Assembly: GCA_023251195.1 (NCBI GenBank)
Contig: JAHEZG010000277.1
Location: 1 to 5,188, forward strand
Length of the DNA: 5,188 bases
Direction: 5' to 3'
Source of the DNA: Chitinophagaceae bacterium
Lineage (GTDB): Bacteria; Bacteroidota; Bacteroidia; Chitinophagales; UBA10324
Position numbers and translations under genes: made by a program. Below are positions 1 to 4,909 of this stretch, piece by piece. Under the pieces are notes generated by a model. That model was not told the DNA's origin, did not search any database, and saw only the letters and a program-made list of their open reading frames with translations. Each line of letters opens with the position of its first letter. Position 1 is the stretch's first letter.

Positions 1-1
1 A

Positions 2-136
2 AACATTGAAGCAATTCAATCTTTAATGTTTGTGAATTTTGGAGATGAATACACAGCAAGCTACAACAAATTTCAAAGTGTTATTTTTTTGCTCCCTCAA
101 GATGTTATTGATGCGACTACAGAATATTTTGACTAG
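2..136 (+). CDS. 3' end of a hypothetical protein (5' truncated by window)
   Basis: An open frame enters from the left edge and runs 44 codons to a TAG at 134-136. The visible C-terminus reads like a soluble helical segment, containing FVNFGDEYTASYNKFQSVIF followed by LLPQDVIDATTEYFD. There is no signal peptide or membrane segment in the visible part. The next ORF starts with an ATG at 137-139, directly after the TAG and in the same frame, so this piece and 137-346 form one 345-nt frame with a single stop inside it. I do not recognise a named family. From memory, Bacteroidota have cytosolic or membrane-anchored hypothetical proteins with a similar helical 'LP..V' segment followed by an 'IR' helix, which favours one gene split by the TAG. 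The alternative is two adjacent genes with stop-start coupling. Confidence 0.55.
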   Translation, partial: NIEAIQSLMFVNFGDEYTASYNKFQSVIFLLPQDVIDATTEYFD

Positions 137-346
137 ATGTCCGAACTTTTTGAAGATGAGAATGATGCGGTATTAGGATTGAAATTATTAGTGAACCTTA
201 ACCAAAAAGTATTTGATGTTATCAGTACAATTCGAAATCATATTGCCATTGATGACTTGACACAGGAAACAAGAATGCTATTAAGCAAAAGACCGCAATT
301 GAAATTTATTGATAAAGAGGAAATGGATGACTTGATGAAAAAATAA
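137..346 (+). CDS. Small hypothetical protein; probably the 3' part of an interrupted gene
   Basis: This is a 69-residue ORF from ATG at 137 to TAA at 344-346. It is charged and predicted helical: an acidic start (SELFEDENDA), a helix around residues 14-34 (LGLKLLVNLNQKVFDVISTIR), then a segment with IDDLTQETRMLLSKRPQLKF and an acidic/basic tail. No signal peptide, membrane segment or catalytic motif is visible. The start codon touches the upstream TAG in the same frame and no Shine-Dalgarno sequence precedes it, although Bacteroidota rarely use one. It reads naturally as the C-terminal continuation of the 2-136 frame, so independent translation is uncertain: it could be the tail of a pseudogene, the product of re-initiation at the stop-start junction, or a genuine small gene. 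Function unknown. Confidence 0.55.
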   Translation: MSELFEDENDAVLGLKLLVNLNQKVFDVISTIRNHIAIDDLTQETRMLLSKRPQLKFIDKEEMDDLMKK

Positions 347-361
347 AACTGGAATAGTTTT
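345..361 (+). terminator. Weak A/T-rich hairpin overlapping the stop of 137-346
   Basis: AAAACT (345-350) and AGTTTT (356-361) are perfect complements around the loop GGAAT, and the right arm ends in four T. It sits on the TAA stop of the upstream ORF, where an intrinsic terminator would be expected. The stem has only one G-C pair and no long T tract, so it may be chance in AT-rich DNA. Confidence 0.25.
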
Positions 362-370
362 CATCATATC

Positions 371-426
371 AACCACAAAAATCAAACAAATCATAGTTCA
401 GACAATTTGATACTGCAAAATTTTGC
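371..426 (+). repeat. Intergenic direct repeat, copy 1
   Basis: The core at 381-411 matches 1131-1161 at 27 of 31 positions with a constant 750-bp offset. The similarity continues left (one indel) to 371 and right, after a 5-nt unconserved spacer, into an AAATTT(T)GC block ending at 426. The shared core includes ATCAAAC, AATCA, AGTT and GACAATTTGAT, and AATCA-like pentamers recur every 8-9 nt inside it. This copy lies in the 217-bp spacer before the 564-845 gene; I see no gene in that spacer. It ends in the perfect 12-bp palindrome GCAAAATTTTGC (415-426). It resembles dispersed intergenic repeats that I recall from Bacteroidota genomes, but that is memory, not a search. Confidence 0.6.
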
Positions 427-563
427 TTTTATAACCTACAACAGCGGATTAAAATAATCCAGACAATAAAACAGAAGGTGTTGAAATATTGAACTCTATG
501 ATTGCGGATATTACCTGTCATTAAAATTTCTTTACTGAGCTTTACAATTCAAAGTCATAACAA

Positions 564-845
564 ATGGAATACGAAAAAATAGAAATCACAGCAACAGATA
601 GAACTGTCTGGTCAGCACCAATAAATATTATAAAGGCAAGCGAAATAAAAATTACACATAAGAGAGCTTTGCAGTTTTCGATTGAAGATGTAACAGGTAA
701 AAAAATAATTTTGCCATTGGACGATTCTGCTGATGAAAGAACACAAACAATAAAAAAGGAAACTTTTATTAAAGAGAATGAATTGTTTGGATGGACAAAT
801 TTGTATTTGCAATCTGCAACTCCAATAACAATTTCATTGAGTTAA
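564..845 (+). CDS. Hypothetical protein, 93 aa
   Basis: ATG at 564 and TAA at 843-845 give 93 residues. I do not recognise a family. The sequence alternates hydrophobic and polar residues as in short beta strands (YEKIEITA, WSAPINII, EIKITHK, LQFSIEDV, KKIILPLDD). A charged stretch follows (DERTQTIKKETFIKENE), then a hydrophobic C-terminus containing FGWTNLYLQSATPITISLS. There is no signal peptide or membrane helix, so a small soluble cytosolic beta-rich protein is likely. The start is the first ATG in frame and follows an A-rich stretch, as is usual for Bacteroidota. It stands alone between two spacers, and repeat copies lie on both sides. The opposite-strand frame at 612-812 is rich in Cys and Phe without any domain and is a shadow. 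Function unknown; moderately sure it is real. Confidence 0.65.
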   Translation: MEYEKIEITATDRTVWSAPINIIKASEIKITHKRALQFSIEDVTGKKIILPLDDSADERTQTIKKETFIKENELFGWTNLYLQSATPITISLS

Positions 846-847
846 GC

Positions 848-863
848 ATAGCAATCTTGCTAT
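848..863 (+). other. Short hairpin just after the 564-845 stop
   Basis: ATAGCAA (848-854) and TTGCTAT (857-863) are exact complements with a 2-nt gap, or a 4-nt loop if the innermost pair opens, starting three bases after the TAA. No T tract follows, so a true intrinsic terminator is doubtful. A transcript 3'-end hairpin is possible. Confidence 0.3.
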
Positions 864-906
864 TGATAGATTAATTCAAAAATGTTTCATGTAAAAAATA
901 ATTACA

Positions 907-1080
907 ATGGAAAATGAGATTTTAGATTCTCACCTGATTATTCGAAAACCAAATCTGATTATTCGACTATTGAAATTCAATTTCAAAAATATTATTCATT
1001 TGCTGTTTTATTCAAAGCGTAGATTTTTTACCTGGGCTATTCTTATCGCATTTTATTTTTTGCTTAAACTTCTATTTTAG
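907..1080 (+). CDS. Possible 57-aa single-pass membrane microprotein
   Basis: ATG at 907 to TAG at 1078-1080 encodes 57 residues. The N-terminal part holds a short repeat: LIIR-KPN-LIIR is encoded by two exact 12-bp copies of CTGATTATTCGA (934-945 and 955-966), 21 bp apart and therefore in frame. A basic segment with SKRRFF precedes a hydrophobic C-terminus (TWAILIAFYFLLKLLF) long enough to cross a membrane and ending at the stop, like a tail-anchored or small inner-membrane protein with positive residues on the cytosolic side. The spacing from the upstream gene (61 bp) allows co-transcription. No family is recognised. AT-rich DNA produces such hydrophobic frames by chance, so this is tentative. 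Apart from this frame, the hairpin at 848-863 and the repeat at 1122-1175, I see nothing else in the 846-1178 spacer. Confidence 0.35.
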   Translation: MENEILDSHLIIRKPNLIIRLLKFNFKNIIHLLFYSKRRFFTWAILIAFYFLLKLLF

Positions 1081-1121
1081 TATAAAACAAAAAGACAAGC
1101 TCACCTTTTCATTTATGATTC

Positions 1122-1175
1122 AATCACAAAATCAAACGAATCACAGTTTTGACAATTTGATTCAATTAAATTTGC
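1122..1175 (+). repeat. Intergenic direct repeat, copy 2
   Basis: This copy pairs with 371-426 (27/31 identity in the core 1131-1161). It carries three AATCA pentamers at 1122, 1130 and 1139, then TTTTGACAATTTGAT, a 5-nt spacer and TAAATTTGC (1167-1175). It ends four bases before the ATG of the 1179-1526 gene, so it is effectively that gene's upstream region. Confidence 0.6.
1148..1174 (+). promoter_or_regulatory. Bacteroidota-type promoter-like boxes before 1179
   Basis: TAAATTTG (1167-1174) is an exact match to the TAnnTTTG -7 consensus of Bacteroidota primary sigma promoters, and TTTG (1148-1151) could serve as the -33 box. The 15-nt gap is shorter than usual, and the -7 box ends only 4 nt before the ATG, so transcription would start at or inside the start codon (a leaderless mRNA). 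The match may be coincidental in AT-rich repeat sequence. Confidence 0.25.
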
Positions 1176-1178
1176 AAA

Positions 1179-1526
1179 ATGAAAATCATCAACCGCGATT
1201 TACTATACATCACCCCTAAGCAGTCATTGTTCGACTGGTATCTTCAATCATTTCCGGATGACCCGGTAATTAATGATGAAACTGATTTTCATGATAAAGC
1301 CAGTGTTTATCTCATTCCTGAATTTGATGACCAGCACAAAGCTCTAGAATGGCTTAAGAAAAACTGCGATGTATGGTTTGATATGTTGTTAGCAAACTGG
1401 TGTGCTGATGAATCGTTATTACCACATAAGAGAAATTGGAAAATGATGAATGAGTTTTTTCAAATAACTTATCAGTCGTTGGTGATTGATACTTTATCCA
1501 AATCAATAACACGAGAAGATTTGTAA
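1179..1526 (+). CDS. Conserved-type hypothetical protein, 115 aa
   Basis: ATG at 1179 to TAA at 1524-1526 gives 115 residues. The layout resembles a family of small cytosolic hypothetical proteins that I recall from Bacteroidota and other bacteria: an N-terminal INRDLL...PKQSLFDW segment, a middle YLIPEFDDQHKALEWLKKN segment, then FDMLLANWCADESLLP and a C-terminal helix with NEFFQITYQSLVIDTL. It is acidic, rich in Trp (5) and Asp, with no signal peptide, membrane helix or recognisable catalytic motif. I know no established function for the family. It is convergent with the 1608-2810 gene, and the 81-bp gap has no strong terminator. Codon use and composition look normal for the window. I am confident it is a real gene; the role is unknown. 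Confidence 0.85.
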   Translation: MKIINRDLLYITPKQSLFDWYLQSFPDDPVINDETDFHDKASVYLIPEFDDQHKALEWLKKNCDVWFDMLLANWCADESLLPHKRNWKMMNEFFQITYQSLVIDTLSKSITREDL

Positions 1527-1607
1527 CTCAATAACGAAATTTGCCTTTGAATTTTCTTTTAATGTTTATGTAAGCCTAATTAAGCCATTATAATCAAATA
1601 AATTTCA

Positions 1608-2810
1608 TTACCAAGAAACAACAACCCTTCCAATTCCACCGGATCCTCCAGGAGTCCCTTCACCTCCACCGCCTCCAGGTGCTCCGCCAGATTGCCCTGC
1701 ATTCAGGTTGATATTATACAGCCTTTTCCCTCCAATACCTCCGTGTCCGGCACTTCCTCCAAAACCGAAACCGGCATTTGCATATTGTTCACCTGATCCG
1801 CCAGAAATATTAAATGTAGCTGTACTCGTTCCACCTTCCCCACCTATACAACAGCCGCTTCCACTGTTTCCACCTGTTGCGCTAATCAATGCACCAAAAC
1901 TGCTTGTTCCGCTTGCGCCTCCAACTGTTACATTATAAATTGTCCCTGGTATTACATTAAAAATATCTTTTCCATATCCGCCACCACCACCTCCTCCTCC
2001 TCCACCACTACCTCCATCACCGCCACCTCCCCAAACTTCAACAATAATTTTAGTGACTCCGGCCGGAATCGTAAATGATGAAGTTCCAACTGTAGAAAAT
2101 ACCTGCATTCCAATTCCGCTTGCTGAACCCGGAGTGCTGACTGTGAAATTTGGATAACTTCCTGTTACAGTTGTTCCGCCTGCTCCTGTAACAGAAACAA
2201 TTTGGTTGGGTGCTGTATTAGAAACAACATTTCCAGCAATTGAAATTCCGGTTCCAGCAGTGTATGGAGGAGTTGTAATAGTAAAGTTTGGGTAAGCTCC
2301 GCTAATTGATGTTTGTCCAATTCCTGTTAATGAAACAGTTTGGTCTGGTGATGTATTGTTAATTACATTACCTGTAATCCCAATTCCTGTTCCTGCTGTG
2401 TATGGAGTTCCTCCTGATGCTGCATATAATGCATAAGGAACACTTAATAATTGTGAAGTACCCATATCAGTATATGTTGATCCACCTGTTGGGTCTAATT
2501 CAACCTGCAAAAATTTTGGTCCGTTAGCCCAATCAATTGCAGCAAAGTTTCCAACAAAAGGAATTCCGCTCCCGATTTGTAAAGTGAATAAACCAAATTG
2601 ATTTGTCGTATCAATATGTGTTTCTAAATATTCAATTGTTCCTGTAGCTGTTCCTGTATGAACTGAAATTTTTATTCCAACAGGTTGTGAAATCAATTCT
2701 GTTCCTGTGGCATTTCTTGCTATAGCCTGATAAGAAATTGCCTGTGGAGATTGAGCAAAAATTATTGTTGAAAAAAAACAAGTTATGATTAAAAGAAAAA
2801 AATGTTTCAT
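1608..2810 (-). CDS. Secreted repeat protein with C-terminal glycine-rich domain, 400 aa
   Basis: The last gene of the leftward unit. A signal peptide covers residues 1-19 (hydrophobic FFLLIITCFFSTIIFA, then Gln20). Residues 20-133 are the N-terminal domain common in exported Bacteroidota proteins, with the hallmarks ISYQAIARNATG, TNQFGLFTLQIG, FAAIDWANGPKFLQVELDPT and GTSQLLSVPYALYAA; the function of this domain is not known to me. Residues 137-182 and 183-228 are two tandem repeats of exactly 46 residues (YTAGTGI...PNFT), of a tail-fibre or stalk-like style. Residues 234-400 form a glycine-rich domain: FTIPAGVTKIIVEVWGGGG, a run of ten Gly at 269-278, VIPGTIYNVTVGG, a Cys-Cys pair at 320-321, and the ending GRVVVSW. 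Such domains are known from tail-fibre-like and extracellular proteins. No T9SS sorting domain is present, unlike its two operon partners, so the export route past the outer membrane is unclear. Start chosen because it gives an intact signal peptide. Confidence 0.94.
   Translation of the reverse strand: MKHFFLLIITCFFSTIIFAQSPQAISYQAIARNATGTELISQPVGIKISVHTGTATGTIEYLETHIDTTNQFGLFTLQIGSGIPFVGNFAAIDWANGPKFLQVELDPTGGSTYTDMGTSQLLSVPYALYAASGGTPYTAGTGIGITGNVINNTSPDQTVSLTGIGQTSISGAYPNFTITTPPYTAGTGISIAGNVVSNTAPNQIVSVTGAGGTTVTGSYPNFTVSTPGSASGIGMQVFSTVGTSSFTIPAGVTKIIVEVWGGGGDGGSGGGGGGGGGGYGKDIFNVIPGTIYNVTVGGASGTSSFGALISATGGNSGSGCCIGGEGGTSTATFNISGGSGEQYANAGFGFGGSAGHGGIGGKRLYNINLNAGQSGGAPGGGGGEGTPGGSGGIGRVVVSW
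1977..2006 (-). repeat. Triplet tract encoding ten consecutive glycines
   Basis: A run of CCN triplets on the + strand (CCA and CCT units) reads as ten GGN codons, residues 269-278 of the glycine-rich protein. Because units are 3 bp, slippage would change the length of the Gly run without shifting the frame. The mixture of GGT, GGA and other Gly codons makes slippage less likely than in a pure repeat. Confidence 0.7.
2127..2402 (-). repeat. Two tandem 138-bp repeats within the 1608-2810 gene
   Basis: Copy A spans 2265-2402 (residues 137-182) and copy B 2127-2264 (residues 183-228), head to tail without a spacer. Both begin with Tyr-Thr-Ala-Gly-Thr-Gly-Ile, contain a GNV..N(T) turn, and end with YPNFT followed by a Thr/Ser-Pro boundary. 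The exact 46-residue period points to a duplicated structural unit, probably a beta-rich stalk module. Confidence 0.85.
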
Positions 2811-2825
2811 GGTGATGTTTGATTT

Positions 2826-3329
2826 TTAAAGTGATGTCTTTATGATTGTAAATTTTTTTTTGATTTCGCACTTTGTAGTTTCAATTGATAGAAAATAGCA
2901 AGCGGCTGGTAGAAAGGTGAGTTGAAATGTTTTTACAAATTCATTTCCATTATGAGATTGTTCACTCGTAAGATTTAATTTTCTACCCAGTAAATCAAAA
3001 AGTGCGATACTTAAATCATCTCCATTGTCAGAATGAAACTGAACAGTTAGAAAATCAGCTGTTGGATTCGGAAAATATTTTATAATAAAACCATCTTCAT
3101 ACAATTCTGTAATTCCGGTTCCAATTCTATCCGGTTGTTGGAAACCCTGAGTAAGAATATTATTTCCCGCACTGAATGTTTCAGTCATCGGTTCACCTCC
3201 GGTTGCTGATAAAGTAAACCCACTGTTGTTAGAAAATTTTCCAAAGCAGGAAACAACACTAGGCGAAAGCGATTGTGCAATCGAAAATTTTGTTATTATT
3301 AAAATGGCGAGAAATGTTAATGTTTTCAT
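2826..3329 (-). CDS. Small T9SS type A sorting domain-containing protein, 167 aa
   Basis: Second gene of the leftward unit. Residues 1-18 are a signal peptide (KTLTFLAILIITKFSIA) with Gln19 as the expected mature N-terminus. Residues 24-66 carry a short motif region seen at the N-terminus of many Bacteroidota T9SS cargo proteins: VVSCFGKFSNNSGFTLSATG, then GEPMTETFSAGNNILTQGFQQP. From about residue 83 to 165 is a type A sorting domain, with YFPNPTADFLTVQF, LFDLLGRKL and a YFLSIET...KKKFTIIK ending. This would direct the protein through the type IX system to the cell surface or medium. Little lies between the motif region and the sorting domain, so it is close to a minimal cargo with no recognisable functional domain. 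The start lies 18 bp after the upstream stop, and the stop 15 bp before the next start, so all three genes are probably co-transcribed. Confidence 0.94.
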   Translation of the reverse strand: MKTLTFLAILIITKFSIAQSLSPSVVSCFGKFSNNSGFTLSATGGEPMTETFSAGNNILTQGFQQPDRIGTGITELYEDGFIIKYFPNPTADFLTVQFHSDNGDDLSIALFDLLGRKLNLTSEQSHNGNEFVKTFQLTFLPAACYFLSIETTKCEIKKKFTIIKTSL

Positions 3330-3347
3330 TTTTGACTTTTGAAAAAT

Positions 3348-4862
3348 TTACTGTTTCAAAAATTTTTCTACTTCTCCTGTTCTTAAATTTCTGATCAGAA
3401 ATATCCCGCTGCTTCCATCTGGAAGTGTGATATAAAATCCATTTTCAGTTTTTGTGAATGATGCATTTATTATTCTTCCAACTATATCGCTGATGATTAA
3501 ATCATTTTCATTTTCTGTTCCACTAACAAAACAATTGCTGCAAGGATTGGGCGAAACATAAAATGTTGTTGACCCAATTTTTGTATCTTCTAATCGCAAC
3601 GGTGTTGTAATAGTTGCAATAGAAGTCCAACCTGAATTTAAAGAACCATCAGAATTGCAATCGCTGCGCAAATGGTATTCATAAATTGTATTTGCTGTTA
3701 AACCTGTTATTGTTTTTGTGGCTATGGGTGCTATTACAGTTTTTGTTGTCCATACTGTTGTACCCTGAACACGATATTGTAATCTGTATTTTAAAGCACA
3801 TGCATTGCCTACCCAACTAACCGTTGCGGCTGTTTGCGAAACATTACTTACGGCAATATTTGTTGGCTTTGTACAATCACATATTGTTGTGAATGTTTGA
3901 ATTGGTGAATAAGCCGAAGCTAATGTACCAGTAGTATTGCAATCTGTTCTTACCTGAAATTCATATGTGGTTAATGGTAGCAGTAATGTTAAAGTTTTTG
4001 AAACAACAGGAGCGGTAACAATTTTTGTTGTCCATGTAGTTGTGCCTTGCACTCGATAGCGAACACGATATTTTGCAGCACAACTATTTCCTGTCCAACT
4101 AACAATTGCTTTTGTTCCCGTGATGCTTGATACTGTAATGTTGGTTGGTGTTTCACAATTGCCACATCCAGTATAAAGTGTTGCAATTTCTGTTTGTGTT
4201 AATGCTCGGTTCCAAATACCAATGTCATCTATTTCTCCTGTAAAAGGAAATCCATTTATAGCATTGCCTACCATATTAGAACACGCTGATGTTGTATAGC
4301 TTATTGTTCCGGACAGAACTACTTGTTGAACTAAAACACCATCAACATAAATTGACTGATAATTTGAAGCATTGTCAAACACTCCAACTATGTGATGGAA
4401 TTCAGTAGTATTAAGTGTTGCAGATGAAGCTTGAACTAAATTGGTTGTGTTACCATCTGATACATCTCTTCTAAAGCCAAGCAATCCACCACCTGCTCCA
4501 ATTGAATAAGGTTCGTGTGCCGGAAGATTAGAGCCTCGCCAAAATATATATCCTGTAAAATTATCAGACTTCACCCAAGCAGAAATTGTTATGCTTGTAT
4601 TTATATCTAATGAGCTGCTTGGATTAATTAAAATGTTGTCATTAATGCCATTAAAAAAATAAGCAGCATTTGGATTCCCATTTCTATCAGAAGTTAATGT
4701 TGCACCATTCACGGTTCCATTATTTCCATTCCCACTTTCATCATTTGCATTTCCGGTGAACGACCACCAACCTTGAAGTCCGCTTGATGGAACATAGGAT
4801 GGTATTTGTGCAATAGCATTAATACTTAACACTAAGCTTGCGAGTAAAAAGATTTTTTTCAT
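3348..4862 (-). CDS. LamG/FN3 surface protein with T9SS type A sorting domain, 504 aa
   Basis: First gene of the leftward unit. A signal peptide spans residues 1-18 (A16-I17-A18, then Gln19). Residues about 28-232 are a LamG/concanavalin A-like domain (Laminin_G_3 type) with GWWSFTGNANDESGNGNNGT, ITISAWVKS, FHHIVGVFD, IYVDG and GEIDDIGIWNRALTQTEI. Such domains bind carbohydrate or protein ligands. Residues 237-328 and 331-421 are two fibronectin type III domains with a 94-residue period, sharing SW.GN.CA.KYR, YRVQGTT.WTTK and an R(T/S)DCN motif. Residues 433-504 form a T9SS type A sorting domain with YVSPNP, DIVGRI and GIFLIRN, and the protein ends FLKQ. It should be exported to the outer surface or the medium. 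No catalytic domain is present, so adhesion or scaffold function is the likely role (inference). The ATG at 4862 gives a complete signal peptide; the family has no fixed length. Confidence 0.96.
   Translation of the reverse strand: MKKIFLLASLVLSINAIAQIPSYVPSSGLQGWWSFTGNANDESGNGNNGTVNGATLTSDRNGNPNAAYFFNGINDNILINPSSSLDINTSITISAWVKSDNFTGYIFWRGSNLPAHEPYSIGAGGGLLGFRRDVSDGNTTNLVQASSATLNTTEFHHIVGVFDNASNYQSIYVDGVLVQQVVLSGTISYTTSACSNMVGNAINGFPFTGEIDDIGIWNRALTQTEIATLYTGCGNCETPTNITVSSITGTKAIVSWTGNSCAAKYRVRYRVQGTTTWTTKIVTAPVVSKTLTLLLPLTTYEFQVRTDCNTTGTLASAYSPIQTFTTICDCTKPTNIAVSNVSQTAATVSWVGNACALKYRLQYRVQGTTVWTTKTVIAPIATKTITGLTANTIYEYHLRSDCNSDGSLNSGWTSIATITTPLRLEDTKIGSTTFYVSPNPCSNCFVSGTENENDLIISDIVGRIINASFTKTENGFYITLPDGSSGIFLIRNLRTGEVEKFLKQ
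3600..4154 (-). repeat. Tandem FN3-coding repeats (282-bp period)
   Basis: The two FN3 modules of the LamG protein (about 3879-4154 and 3600-3875) align at a constant 94-residue offset: Ser-Trp at 255-256 and 349-350, and YRVQGTT at 269-275 and 363-369. The nucleotide sequences are also alike around the YRVQGTT codons, consistent with duplication of the module within the gene. Confidence 0.8.
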
Positions 4863-4909
4863 GCGTATTTATTTTTTGGTTTTGAATAATTATTTCACAA
4901 CTAAATATT

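Noticed and set aside
612..812. Open frame on the - strand opposite the 564-845 gene
   Set aside because: The product is rich in Cys, Phe and Ile with no domain pattern, and it lies wholly within a better + strand gene.
371..1175. CRISPR-like array from the two similar repeats
   Set aside because: There are only two imperfect copies 750 bp apart with genes between them, not regular spacers, and no cas genes.
1536..1560. Possible terminator after the 1179-1526 gene
   Set aside because: GAAATT and AATTTTC pair only with a bulge around an 8-nt loop, with almost no G-C pairs and a short T run, so it is too weak to call.
1570..1588. Repeated TAAGCC around TAATTA between the convergent genes
   Set aside because: The two TAAGCC copies are direct, not inverted, so no stem forms; only the 6-bp TAATTA is palindromic.
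1708..1938. Proline-rich open frame on the + strand
   Set aside because: It is the complement of the glycine-rich codons of the 1608-2810 gene; poly-Pro is the expected shadow of poly-Gly.
2632..2871. Open frame on the - strand spanning the start of the 1608-2810 gene
   Set aside because: It overlaps two well-supported genes out of frame, and its Asn/Phe/Lys-rich product reflects only the AT-rich junction and the shifted signal-peptide codons.
3989..4186. Open frame on the - strand within the first FN3 module
   Set aside because: It is an out-of-frame shadow of the LamG/FN3 gene with no recognisable domain.
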